Assembly: GCA_040219575.1 (NCBI GenBank)
Contig: JAVJSD010000087.1
Span: 1 to 64,000, forward strand
From: JAVJSD01 sp040219575
Lineage (GTDB): Bacteria; Planctomycetota; Planctomycetia; Pirellulales; Pirellulaceae
Length of the DNA: 64,000 bases
Direction of reading: 5' to 3'
Made by a program: the position numbers and the translations under genes. This document shows positions 46,013 to 54,055 of this stretch, one piece after another (position 1 is the first letter of the stretch; every line of letters starts with the position of its first letter). Under the pieces are notes generated by a model. That model had not been told where the DNA came from, searched no databases, and was given only the letters and a program-made list of their open reading frames with translations.

Positions 46013-46543
46013 TTAGCTCGGCGGACGCACGTACAGGCCCGTCGCCAGAATCTCAAGGTTCCCCTCGTCGTCGCGGACGGCCTTCCCCTTCACCACCACG
46101 GTGTCGAGTTCTTTCACGGCCAGCAGCTTGCGGGCGTCTTCGGCGACGGGTCGACCGGTTTCATCGACGATCTGCACCAGCGCGGTGGAGGTGGGCAGAC
46201 GCTGCGTTTCACAGCAATAGTCCCAGGGCGTTTTGCAGTTGTCGTCGGGGATGTCGCTGCAGGCATTCAGGGAAGGATCGACGATGGTGAAGATCGCCTG
46301 CTCCTTCACCGGCCAGGGATTCTCTCGTCCACCGATGCGGCCCACGATCACGACCTCGTCGTCGGTCTTCGCGGACTCGCGGACGGCGATCACGTCCTGG
46401 GCGCCCGCGGGTTCCGCGTCGAGCAAGTACTTCTTCCCATCGCTCGCCGCCGACGCGGGGCCTTCGCCCTCGACGGCGGGCTGGCAGCCCGTCGCCACAA
46501 GCAGTCCGGCGACAAGCGTCACTCCATGAATCAGACTTTTCAT
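46013..46543 (-). CDS. Cysteine-rich lipoprotein of the exporter cluster
   Basis: A 176-residue protein with a lipoprotein signal ending VATGC. The mature part has a beta-rich middle (EVVIVGRIGGRENPW), a Cys group NACSDIPDDNC...DYCC and a C-terminal strand pair (DTVVVKGKAV). The beta content suggests an OB-like fold but no family is recognised. A good AGGAG ribosome site precedes ATG 46543. It sits 17 bp before the adaptor, so it belongs to the exporter operon; it may bind metal through its cysteines. Confidence 0.75.
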   Translation of the reverse strand: MKSLIHGVTLVAGLLVATGCQPAVEGEGPASAASDGKKYLLDAEPAGAQDVIAVRESAKTDDEVVIVGRIGGRENPWPVKEQAIFTIVDPSLNACSDIPDDNCKTPWDYCCETQRLPTSTALVQIVDETGRPVAEDARKLLAVKELDTVVVKGKAVRDDEGNLEILATGLYVRPPS

Positions 46544-46588
46544 TTCGCATCTCCTATAGGTCGTAACAGAAACAGGGCATCACCTCTC

Positions 46589-46905
46589 GTTTAACGGCGT
46601 TTATTGAGGCCTGCATTGACAATGCCGACGATGTAGCGAGCAGTGTCGTTTAACGGCAAGCCGCAGGCGACGGCGCGCGCACGACGCGGAACTAGCTGGA
46701 AACGTTGCTGCAACGATCCGCCGACGCCTGCGGCTGGCCGTTAAACGAGTCGATCGCGATGGATGCTTGACATTGAAATTGCTGGCTTCATTAACGGCCA
46801 GGCGAAGGCGGATCGTTGAAACCACGGATCCGGCTTGCGGAGCGTCGTGCGTACGCCGACGCCTTCGGCTGGCCGCTAAACGAGTGTGTTGTTGATGGAA
46901 CATTG
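46589..46905. repeat. GTTTAAC-type palindromic element, copies B and B'
   Basis: Copy B (46589-46790): a half site GTTTAACGGC, an outer arm TTTATTGAGGCCTGCATTG, then the inner palindrome GTTTAACGGCAAGCCGCAGG ... CTGCGGCTGGCCGTTAAAC and the right flank CATTGAAATTGCTGGCTTCA. A weaker copy B' runs from TTAACGGCCAGGCGAAGGCG to CGCCTTCGGCTGGCCGCTAAAC (46790-46880). The whole stretch separates the upstream permease from the rest of the exporter operon. Confidence 0.88.
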
Positions 46906-46913
46906 ATGGAAAC

Positions 46914-48143
46914 CTATACCGCTTTCAGTCCGTCGACGATCGGAATCCGCAGGGCGCGAAGCGCCGGTGGCAGCGCGCCGAAGAATCCGAGCGCCAGTCC
47001 GACGGCGCAGCCAATGAGCAGCGTCACGCCGTCGATTCGCAGGTCGAACGCGCCCATCGTGAATCGCACGGCGGCGCCGTTGAGCAGCGTGAGGGCCAGG
47101 GCCGCCGCCAACAGGCTGGCGGCGGCCGACAACACCACCCCTTCCTGAATCAGGCTGAGCACGATCGCCCGCCGCACAAAGCCGATCGTTTGCAGCGTGG
47201 ATAGTTCGGAGGTCCGTCCGACCACCGATCCATACATCGTGTTGAGTCCCGCGAAGATTCCCGCGGCCGACACCAGCAACACCACCACGCCCGCCAGCAG
47301 GCGGATGGCAAAGTAGTCGTTTTGCAGCGAGGCGTAGTATTCGCTTTCCCGCTTGGCTTGCAACTCCAGATCGATCCGCTTGACGCAGAACAACTCGACG
47401 GCGGACAGGTCGGCCTCGCGCTCGAGCGTCATCGCCACCAGACTCAAGTCCTGCCGTTTCATCGCTTGTTGCAGGTCGTCCAAGCGGCACCAGATCTCCG
47501 ATTCGAAGGCCGAGCCTCCCGCCGAGAACACACCGCTGATCCGCCACGTCCGATCTTCGACGGTTAGCGACTTCCCCGGTTGTAGTTCGTTCTGGGATGC
47601 GCCGAGTTTGGCGGCCGCGAGTCGCCCCACCATCACCTCTCCGGCGGCCGGCCAGGCGCCCTGGTCGACCTGCACCTGTCGTCGCACGAGCAGCGCCGAT
47701 CGCGTTACTCCTCGCACCAGGCCCATCGCGGGAGGACGGTCGCCCGCTGCGACCAGCGTGCCCAAGTACAGTTCGGGGGAGACGTACGCTTGTCCGAACC
47801 GCTCGCGAATTCCCGGCACGCTGGCGGCGAGCAGGTCGCTGCTGCGCATGGCGATCGAGGAATATTCAAGATTTTCGCCCATGCCCAGCGAGAACACGAT
47901 CGCCACCTGGGGATCGCCGCTGACGGTCAGCGAACGATCGAGTCCGCGCACGAATCCCACCACGACCAGCACCAGCAAGACGACGGTCGTCAGCGCCGCC
48001 AGCGTGAGCGTGGTCCGCAGCGGACGGCGAAACAGGTTGCGGATGGCGTACTCCCAGGGGAGCAGTCGAAAGAAGAACACGCGTGGATTCCCGGCATCGA
48101 GCAGCGCACGTCGCCGCGCAGGGGCGAACATTGCGCACAACAA
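46914..48143 (-). CDS. ABC transporter permease (FtsX/MacB type), permease A
   Basis: A 409-residue permease with the same architecture as permease B. N-terminal LLPWEYAIRNLFRRPLRTTLTL leads into the first helix; the C terminus has three helices and ends LRIPIVDGLKAV. It is the first gene of the cluster on the minus strand. A start at 48131 is also possible. The two permeases probably form a heterodimer around the ATPase. Confidence 0.9.
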   Translation of the reverse strand: MLCAMFAPARRRALLDAGNPRVFFFRLLPWEYAIRNLFRRPLRTTLTLAALTTVVLLVLVVVGFVRGLDRSLTVSGDPQVAIVFSLGMGENLEYSSIAMRSSDLLAASVPGIRERFGQAYVSPELYLGTLVAAGDRPPAMGLVRGVTRSALLVRRQVQVDQGAWPAAGEVMVGRLAAAKLGASQNELQPGKSLTVEDRTWRISGVFSAGGSAFESEIWCRLDDLQQAMKRQDLSLVAMTLEREADLSAVELFCVKRIDLELQAKRESEYYASLQNDYFAIRLLAGVVVLLVSAAGIFAGLNTMYGSVVGRTSELSTLQTIGFVRRAIVLSLIQEGVVLSAAASLLAAALALTLLNGAAVRFTMGAFDLRIDGVTLLIGCAVGLALGFFGALPPALRALRIPIVDGLKAV

Positions 48144-48382
48144 AACCTAGCCTGGATTATTCATGAAGTTCGTCGCGAGAGGTCGTAAGGGATTTCGTGG
48201 CCAGGCGGACGAACGAATCGCCCGCAGTCGGATTGAAATCCGGCGAGGACGATTCGTGAAGTCCAACGCAGTCCACGAAAGCACTTACGGCCTCGCAGCA
48301 GATCGCTCATGAAAAATCCGGGCTAGGCCGCGGCGCCCGCCCGCTCGACGCCGACAAGCAGGACGTGGAATCTCCAAGCGTG

Positions 48383-48625
48383 CTAATCCGGCCGCACGCC
48401 GCGTCGGCCGCAGAAGCAGCACTCGGTGGGATCGACGCCTTCGAGCGCTGCATCGTCTTCGTCGTCGGACCGATACGCCCTCGTTTCACGATGGCCGCAG
48501 TCGGGGCACCGATGCTCCCAGGAATTGATCTGCAAGTCGCCGCTCTCAAAGAAATTGTAACGGCACGCGTAGGCGGAGTTGCCGCAGCGAGGACATCCGC
48601 CGATCGTTACTTCATCGCGCGCCAT
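48383..48625 (-). CDS. Small zinc-ribbon protein
   Basis: An 80-residue protein with three Cys pairs, CPRCGN, CPDCGHRE and CCFCGRRG, which fit one or two zinc ribbons. Family not recognised. It is downstream of the inositol-phosphate synthase on the same strand, with about 60 bp between. ATG 48625 starts 12 residues before the first CxxC. Confidence 0.65.
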   Translation of the reverse strand: MARDEVTIGGCPRCGNSAYACRYNFFESGDLQINSWEHRCPDCGHRETRAYRSDDEDDAALEGVDPTECCFCGRRGVRPD

Positions 48626-48686
48626 CGGTCGTTCGCCTTCTCGATCAATGCTGGGGCAAATCGGGCGGGCCGGCAACGAGAGCCGC

Positions 48687-49901
48687 TCACGCCGACGACG
48701 GCGACTGCTCACTCACCCACTGTTCGAGCATCTGAAACTGTCGCACGAAGTCGTTCTGCCGTACGCCCAGGGGACTCTTGAAGAAGCTGGCCAGAAACGT
48801 CAGCAAACCTTTTTCGCCGCGGCGCTGGGCGCATTCCGTCAATCGAATGAGATCAAGCACCAGCGGCGCCGCCAGCAGCGAATCGCAGCCCTGCCAGGTG
48901 AACTGCATCACCATCGGTGTACCGAGAAATCCCTTGAAGTGGATGTGATCCCAGGCGGTCTTCCAGTCTCCCAGGCTCTCGATATATTCGATGCTGACGT
49001 GCGTTTGCGGATGGTAGCCAAGAATCTCCGCCAGCAGGCGATCCTTACTGGTGACCTTTGTTTGCTTGTTGATCGGGTCGTTGAGCACCTTGCCGTCCAT
49101 GTTGCCGAAGATGTTGTGTCCCACCCAACTCATGATTTCGAGATTGCGGTTGGCGAACATTGGGGCGAGCGCGCTCTTGAGCAACGTCTCGCCGGTCTTG
49201 CCGTCGTGCCCCATGTGGCAGGCGCCGCGCTGCAGCGCCAACTCGCAGATCGCCGGCGGAGCCGAGCCTAGCGAAGGCGTGAAGTTGATGTAGGCGTGCC
49301 CTTGGTCGAGCGCGGCGATGGCGTACAGCGAACTGGCCGCCAGCGGACAAGCGGAGGCGTCGTCGAGCAGTTCGTCCAGATCGGCCCAGGCGGCGGGAAT
49401 TTGTGAAGCGTTGATCGCCGGTTCGGTCGATGCAACGTTCAACATGATCACTCGCTCGAGTTCGTGTTGCTTGACGAACTTGTCGAGGTCCTGCTGGACG
49501 CGTCGAATCGACTCGCGAGGAGTTTCCGAACTGTTGGAGATGGTCGGGGCGGCCAACTCCTCGATCGTATGGCCCACATTGAACATCACGCCGGGGCGAA
49601 TGTTGGCCTCGATCGCGTCCAATTCACCCTTTACTTGTTCGATCAAATGGTGGTCGAGAACGCGACTAACGTCGCGCAGCTTGACCGCCTCGTCGTACAA
49701 GGTCGTGTCGCGCACCTCGTGGCCGCCCACGACGAACTCGTCCCAACAGGACAGATCGACTCCCGCGAACAACGGCAGCTGCGTCACCAATCCCTGGTCG
49801 CCCGTCAATCCCTGCTTCAGGGCGCTGAGTCCGACGATGGCTGTCGTGGCGACACCGCCCTTCGCGCCCAACAGCCAAATACCAACCCGCTTGCGCGCCA
49901 T
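48687..49901 (-). CDS. ino1: Inositol-1-phosphate (myo-inositol-3-phosphate) synthase
   Basis: A 404-residue enzyme that converts glucose 6-phosphate to myo-inositol 3-phosphate with NAD+. Seen: NAD-binding LLGAKGGVATT at the N terminus, the central NFTPSLGSAPPAI segment, the catalytic Lys region GHDGKTGETLLK, and SWVGHNIFGNMDG. ATG 49901 places the Rossmann strand at the N terminus; an ATG five codons earlier (49916) is possible and neither has a clear ribosome site. The product could feed phosphoinositide lipids or inositol-based solutes. Confidence 0.9.
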   Translation of the reverse strand: MARKRVGIWLLGAKGGVATTAIVGLSALKQGLTGDQGLVTQLPLFAGVDLSCWDEFVVGGHEVRDTTLYDEAVKLRDVSRVLDHHLIEQVKGELDAIEANIRPGVMFNVGHTIEELAAPTISNSSETPRESIRRVQQDLDKFVKQHELERVIMLNVASTEPAINASQIPAAWADLDELLDDASACPLAASSLYAIAALDQGHAYINFTPSLGSAPPAICELALQRGACHMGHDGKTGETLLKSALAPMFANRNLEIMSWVGHNIFGNMDGKVLNDPINKQTKVTSKDRLLAEILGYHPQTHVSIEYIESLGDWKTAWDHIHFKGFLGTPMVMQFTWQGCDSLLAAPLVLDLIRLTECAQRRGEKGLLTFLASFFKSPLGVRQNDFVRQFQMLEQWVSEQSPSSA

Positions 49902-50167
49902 GTTCGGGGGAAACATCTAGAGTAAGGGAAGGAGCCGTGAAAAACGTCCGCAAGTGCGGCGCGTCCGCGCGGCCCGAGTACTTGGGGGGGAATCGGCGAG
50001 GAGTTCGCTCCGCCAGCGGGATGGACAGCGTCGCCCAGGAAGCCGGCCCAGCGCGGGGGCTACCTGGAGGCGAACCGCATGATTACGATGATTGTCGCAC
50101 GCGCCGCAATACGTCGTCAAGCGGCGCTCTCCTTTTTGGCTCTCCGCGGAAACGGCCCCTTCCCGCC

Positions 50168-51358
50168 ATGTTCGAGACGTTAGACACCGCACCTCCCGAC
50201 GCGATTCTCGGCCTCACCGAGGCCTTTCAGCAGGACGCCAACCCCCACAAGATCAATCTGACGGTGGGCGTTTACAAGGACGCCAACGGCACAACGCCCA
50301 TCCTCGACTGCGTCAAGGAGGCCGAGCGCCGACTGCTCGCCTCCGAGTCGAGCAAAGGCTACCTGGCGATCGACGGCATGCGGGAGTACGACCAGCTGGT
50401 GCGCGAATTGCTGTTCGGCCCGGACCACGAAATCATCACCTCCGAGCGCGCCGCGACGGCCCAGTCGCCGGGCGGCACGGGTGCACTGCGCGTCGCCGCG
50501 GATCTGCTGGCCCGCAAATTCCCCGGCACGCGGATCTGGGTCAGCAACCCGACCTGGGCCAATCATCCGAACGTCTTCTCCGCCGCCGGACTCGACGTGC
50601 AGCGGTACGATTACCTCGACCAGGCGGGCACCGGGCTCGACTTCGACGCCATGCTCGCGTCGCTCCAACAGATTCCCCAGGGAGACGTGCTGCTGCTGCA
50701 CGCTTGCTGCCACAATCCCACGGGCATCGACCCCACCGCCGAGCAGTGGCGCCGCATTTCGGACGTTGCGGCCGAGCGCGGCTTGCTGCCGCTGGTCGAC
50801 TTCGCCTATCACGGCTTCGGACACGGTCTGAGCGAGGATGCGGCGGGGCTCATGGAGTTGGCCCGGCCGGGACGCGAAATGCTCGTTTGCAGTTCGTTCT
50901 CCAAGAACTTTGGCTTGTACGGTGAAAGAGTCGGCGCGCTGACGATCGTCGCCGGCACATCGGATGCGGCGCGCGCGGCGCTCAGTCATGCGAAATCGTG
51001 CATTCGCTCGAACTACTCCAACCCACCACGGCACGGCGCCGCCATCGTGGCCGCCATCCTCGCCGATCCCGAACTGCGTGGGCGGTGGGAGCAGGAACTC
51101 GCCGCCATGCGGGATCGCATCAACGGCCTGCGGCGGATGTTCGCCGAGACGATGAGCCAGAAGGCGCCTGGCAGCGATTTCTCGTTCATCACGCGGCAGT
51201 GCGGCATGTTCTCCTACTCCGGTTTGAACCGCATGCAGGTCGATCGGCTGCGCAGCGAGTTTTCGATCTACGTCGTCGGCGACGGCCGCATGAACGTGGC
51301 CGGCATGAACGAGGACGCCATCGACCGCCTTTGCTCGGCCATCGCCGCGGTGCTGTAG
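50168..51358 (+). CDS. Aspartate/aromatic aminotransferase (class I)
   Basis: A 396-residue PLP enzyme of the AspC/TyrB subgroup (aminotransferase Ia). Seen: NLTVGVYKDANGTTP, SPGGTGALR, WVSNPTWANH, HNPTGIDP, the Schiff-base Lys246 in SSFSKNFGLYGERVG and GRMNVAG near the end. It transfers the amino group between aspartate or aromatic amino acids and 2-oxoglutarate. The in-frame extension upstream to 49937 is not conserved in type and lies in the divergent promoter region; ATG 50168 is preferred. Confidence 0.92.
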   Translation: MFETLDTAPPDAILGLTEAFQQDANPHKINLTVGVYKDANGTTPILDCVKEAERRLLASESSKGYLAIDGMREYDQLVRELLFGPDHEIITSERAATAQSPGGTGALRVAADLLARKFPGTRIWVSNPTWANHPNVFSAAGLDVQRYDYLDQAGTGLDFDAMLASLQQIPQGDVLLLHACCHNPTGIDPTAEQWRRISDVAAERGLLPLVDFAYHGFGHGLSEDAAGLMELARPGREMLVCSSFSKNFGLYGERVGALTIVAGTSDAARAALSHAKSCIRSNYSNPPRHGAAIVAAILADPELRGRWEQELAAMRDRINGLRRMFAETMSQKAPGSDFSFITRQCGMFSYSGLNRMQVDRLRSEFSIYVVGDGRMNVAGMNEDAIDRLCSAIAAVL

Positions 51359-51492
51359 TGCGCGCGACGGCTCGCAGCGTCCACCGACGTTGCATGTCGG
51401 CGTCGGATACCGGCGTCGCCTCGAAGAAATACGGCCGCTTGCAGCCGACCCGCCGCCCGGCTGCACAATATGACTTCTTTATATTTTCTTAA

Positions 51493-51522
51493 TTGACATA
51501 GAAGTTATTGTTGTGATACACT
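51493..51522 (+). promoter_or_regulatory. Strong sigma-70-like promoter of the prophage cluster
   Basis: TTGACA at 51493-51498, 18 bp, then TACACT at 51517-51522. An upstream AT-rich tract (TATATTTTCTTAA) adds to promoter character. A second site with the same TTTTCTTAATTGAC and 18-bp spacing occurs at 54788-54825. Confidence 0.65.
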
Positions 51523-51529
51523 TCAAGTA

Positions 51530-51622
51530 GCTGCAATGCCTGATCGGCCAAGAGGCCACCGGTGCGAAATGAGCCGGGTCGCATTGAACCGCCGTTGTGC
51601 GGAGATGCGCCCCGGCTTTTTT
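51530..51622 (+). ncRNA. Candidate leader RNA or small RNA
   Basis: The segment runs from the predicted start point of the promoter to the end of the U tract, about 93 nt. It contains a short stem GGCC-AAGA-GGCC near 51545-51556 and then the terminator hairpin. It could be an attenuator for the small early genes or a free-standing small RNA. No known family was recognised. Confidence 0.45.
51572..51622 (+). terminator. Intrinsic terminator in the leader
   Basis: AGCCGGGTCGCAT (51572-51584) pairs with ATGCGCCCCGGCT (51605-51617) at 12 of 13 positions. An inner stem CCGC/GCGG lies in the loop, and six T residues (51617-51622) follow. Confidence 0.75.
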
Positions 51623-51678
51623 CGTGCGCGCTCCGCGGAGGTCGCCTCTCACAGCCTCAATCTCGCGGTCCTATAGTC

Positions 51679-51903
51679 GTGGACGATCAACTTCTCTTGA
51701 ACGCAGCCGTCGAGCGACTTGGCCGACGGCAGGTCTTCACGCCAGACGACCTCGCCGACGCGCGGCGACTCGTGCTTCTGCGGCATGTGGAAGGCGAAAC
51801 GATCATCCTCGAGACGGCTGTACGACAGCGAATCACCGCGCACGTTGCCGGTTCGTCGGGTGTCGGGCTGAACTCAACTGCTGGTCGCCAGGGAGAAGGG
51901 TGA
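51679..51903 (+). CDS. Small hypothetical prophage protein
   Basis: A 74-residue frame with GTG start and no obvious ribosome site. The sequence (LLLNAAVERLGRRQVFTPDD, HVEGETIILETAVRQRI) looks like a folded helical protein. Its stop overlaps the next gene (TGATGA). Function unknown. The exact start is uncertain because the frame stays open to 51562. Confidence 0.45.
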   Translation: MDDQLLLNAAVERLGRRQVFTPDDLADARRLVLLRHVEGETIILETAVRQRITAHVAGSSGVGLNSTAGRQGEG

Positions 51904-52094
51904 TGACGCACTTTCAAAAGCGGGGGCGAATCCCGACGCCCGAGGAGATCAAACACGAGTGCGCGCTGATTCGGCGCAGTTGGTCGAAAGAGGAACGCCG
52001 GGCTCGCCGCGTGCATCAGGCGACTCCCTGGAACGTTCCCATTGTGCCGGAGTCCATCTTCAATGTGGATCGAGACGACGAAGAACAGGAGTGA
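51903..52094 (+). CDS. Small basic hypothetical prophage protein
   Basis: A 63-residue protein beginning MTHFQKRGRIPTPEEIKHEC, with a central Arg-rich helix (IRRSWSKEERRARR) and an acidic end. Overlaps the upstream stop by one base, so it is coupled. Possibly a nucleic-acid-binding early protein; no family recognised. Confidence 0.55.
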   Translation: MTHFQKRGRIPTPEEIKHECALIRRSWSKEERRARRVHQATPWNVPIVPESIFNVDRDDEEQE

Positions 52095-52101
52095 TCATTC
52101 C

Positions 52102-52521
52102 ATGACGCCGACGTTATTGGGCCAGTCGCTGCAACAATGGCAGGAGTTTATCTCGCTCGTCGGACTGCCGGGGCTGTTCATGGTGGCCGTGCTGGCGCTG
52201 TTGGCGGCCGTCGTGCGGTGGATCGCCCCGCACGCCCGCAGTTTGCTGCAGCAGCACGCGCAATTGGTACGCGCACTGACGGTCGCGACGGAGCGGCAAA
52301 CGGACTTCAATCGGCGGCAAACCGAAGCCACCGAGGACATGGCCCGTGTTTTGGCGCAGTTGCGTGAGGCGCACGACCCCGATTCCCCGGCATCGACGTT
52401 GCGCACCAACCGCGCGCTGCAATACGCGGCCCATGCACTGTATGAAGTCACCGACGACGAGCGGAAACCGGCCGTTCGTCCCTACGCCGAGGCGATGCGA
52501 CGAGAGCTCGGGGGCGATTGA
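52102..52521 (+). CDS. Single-span membrane protein with coiled coil, holin-like position
   Basis: A 139-residue protein. A hydrophobic segment at about 20-40 (GLPGLFMVAVLALLAAVVRW) is followed by a long amphipathic helix with many Gln, Arg and Glu residues. An AGGAG site precedes ATG 52102. The size and single span would suit a holin or an anti-holin, but nothing in the sequence proves this. Confidence 0.55.
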   Translation: MTPTLLGQSLQQWQEFISLVGLPGLFMVAVLALLAAVVRWIAPHARSLLQQHAQLVRALTVATERQTDFNRRQTEATEDMARVLAQLREAHDPDSPASTLRTNRALQYAAHALYEVTDDERKPAVRPYAEAMRRELGGD

Positions 52522-52540
52522 TCTTCTGGAGGTGCTGCTC

Positions 52541-52942
52541 ATGACAATGCTGCAACTTGCGGCCGCCTTGGCCGCTCTGGTTCCGGTTGAAACCGCCGTC
52601 GAGGACCACTTCGACGTCGTGCACCACAACCGGCACTACAGCGAGGAGGGACTGCTCGTCATCGAACAGGTCTGGTGGGAGCGGTGGCGCGCAGACGCAT
52701 CCCGCCATGACATCATCGGCTGGCGGCTGGCTCGTCCCGGCGCTGTTTGCTCGCCGATACCCCGCCGCGACCGCCGCGGCGGCCGTTGGCTGTCGATCTG
52801 GATCGACGACGGCCTGCCCCGCATTGTTCGTTGCCGATCGTTCCGCGAGTCGTGGACGATGGGCGCCGACCCGGAAGTGCAGGACCGAGGAAAACACGTC
52901 GATTGGCGACGCGCGCGGCGCGGCCTGTCGCTTCCTCGGTGA
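52541..52942 (+). CDS. Hypothetical prophage protein with N-terminal signal-like segment
   Basis: A 133-residue protein starting MTMLQLAAALAALVPVETA, which resembles a signal peptide. The rest has aromatic and His residues (DHFDVVHHNRHY, EQVWWERWR, WLSIWIDDGLPRIVRCRSF) and looks folded and beta-rich. A GGAGG site precedes ATG 52541. No family recognised. Confidence 0.55.
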   Translation: MTMLQLAAALAALVPVETAVEDHFDVVHHNRHYSEEGLLVIEQVWWERWRADASRHDIIGWRLARPGAVCSPIPRRDRRGGRWLSIWIDDGLPRIVRCRSFRESWTMGADPEVQDRGKHVDWRRARRGLSLPR

Positions 52943-52974
52943 TCCGCTTGGGGTCCGCCGCGCAACTCGTTCTC

Positions 52975-53121
52975 GTTTAACGGCAGCCGAAGGCGACGGC
53001 GCGCGCACGACCCCGCACTAGCTGGAAACGTTGCCGCAACGTTCCGCCGACGCCTGCGGCTCGCCGTTAAACGAGTCGATCGCAATGGATGCTTGACATT
53101 GAAATTGCAGGCTTCAATAAA
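52975..53121. repeat. GTTTAAC-type palindromic element, copy C
   Basis: The inner palindrome runs from GTTTAACGGCAGCCGAAGGC to GCGGCTCGCCGTTAAACGAG, followed by the right outer arm CATTGAAATTGCAGGCTTCAATAAA, the most complete right end in the window. The left outer arm is absent. It lies between two prophage genes and ends two bases before the ParB-like ATG. Confidence 0.88.
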
Positions 53122-53123
53122 CC

Positions 53124-53687
53124 ATGAAGATTCGCGACCGCATCAAGGAGCTTCGCCGCGTCGAGGCCTCGCAGCTCCACCCGAATCCGCGCAACTGGCG
53201 CAAACATCCGCAACTGCAGCAAGACGCGCTGCGCGGCGTGCTGGCCGAAATCGGATACGCCGACGCACTCCTCGTCCGCGAACGCGACGATGGCGGGCTG
53301 GAGCTAATCGACGGCCACCTGCGGGCGGAAACCACTCCTGACCAGTTGGTGCCTGTCTTGGTGCTCGATGTGTCGGCGGACGAGGCGGCGAAAATCCTCG
53401 CCACCCACGACCCGCTGGCGGCTATGGCGGAAGTCGACGTCGGCAAGCTGGACGAACTCTTGCGAGACATTCACTTCGAAAGCGGTGCGGTCGCCGACAT
53501 GCTGCTCGGCGTCGGCGACAAGGCGAACGCCTCCAACGACCGCAACGACGCGGAGCCATCGCCTGCCGACGACGTGCTGAAGCCGTCGTACCAGGTCGTC
53601 GTCGAATGCGGCTCGGAACAGGCGCAGCGGGAGCTCTATCTCCGCATGACCAACGAAGGCCACAAATGCCGCGTCCTGACACTCTGA
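53124..53687 (+). CDS. ParB-like N-terminal domain protein of phage type
   Basis: A 187-residue protein. The first 115 residues match the ParB/sulfiredoxin-like nuclease domain (LHPNPRNWRKHP, LIDGHLRAE). Phages often carry such proteins near their packaging genes. The C-terminal 40 residues (YQVVVECGSEQAQRELYLRM) form a second small domain. No clear ribosome site precedes the ATG, because the palindromic element ends just upstream. Confidence 0.82.
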   Translation: MKIRDRIKELRRVEASQLHPNPRNWRKHPQLQQDALRGVLAEIGYADALLVRERDDGGLELIDGHLRAETTPDQLVPVLVLDVSADEAAKILATHDPLAAMAEVDVGKLDELLRDIHFESGAVADMLLGVGDKANASNDRNDAEPSPADDVLKPSYQVVVECGSEQAQRELYLRMTNEGHKCRVLTL

Positions 53688-53974
53688 CGCGTTCCACTGA
53701 ACCGGGCCAAGGCCAATTCGTCCATTCCATCGACTTTCACTCGATGGTGTGGCGCGGCCGCGTTTACGAATTCACCGCCGCGCAGGCGGCCTGCGTGGCG
53801 GTTTTGTTTCATGCCTGGAAAAGCGGCGCGCCGATCGTCGGCGGCCAGACGATCCTGGTCGAAGCCGGACTGGAATCGAAGCGTCTCGACCAGGTGTTTC
53901 GCAATCATCCCGCCTGGGGAGAGATGATCGTGCACGCAACGCGGAGGGGGAACTACCGCCTGTCGGAAAGGTAA
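53666..53974 (+). CDS. Hypothetical prophage protein
   Basis: A 102-residue protein whose start overlaps the ParB-like stop by 22 bp. It contains SIDFHSMVWRGRVYEFTAAQ and GQTILVEAGLESKRLDQVF, which look like a small winged-helix-type fold, but no family is recognised. It shares the operon and may act with the ParB-like protein. Confidence 0.6.
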   Translation: MPRPDTLTRSTEPGQGQFVHSIDFHSMVWRGRVYEFTAAQAACVAVLFHAWKSGAPIVGGQTILVEAGLESKRLDQVFRNHPAWGEMIVHATRRGNYRLSER

Positions 53975-54055
53975 GAAGCCGGCGTGCTGCCAATTGAACC
54001 CGGGAATGGTACGATAGTTCGAGTACGATTTCCTCCCGCTGGATGAGGTGCGACC

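Larger units (their letters stand above)
51359..51678. other. Leader region at the start of the prophage-like cluster
   Basis: About 320 bp without a convincing protein gene. It holds an AT-rich segment (51470-51525) with a good sigma-70-like promoter, a short transcribed leader and an intrinsic terminator. A GTG-initiated frame at 51562 runs through the terminator and is not favoured. Confidence 0.7.

Noticed and set aside
43803..46016. 737-codon plus-strand frame opposite the ABC exporter genes
   Set aside because: Shadow of the ATPase and adaptor genes, which have complete motifs and ribosome sites.
46601..46903. About 100-codon frames with RLTASRRRRR-like sequence in the GTTTAAC elements
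   Set aside because: The same Arg-rich peptide appears in each copy because the repeat DNA is shared; no ribosome site or protein family.
49937..50167. 77-codon N-terminal extension of the aspartate-type aminotransferase
   Set aside because: It is Arg/Gly-rich, unlike the family, and occupies the divergent promoter region.
53994..54015. TTGAAC...TACGAT as promoter of the membrane protein gene
   Set aside because: The spacer is only 10 bp.
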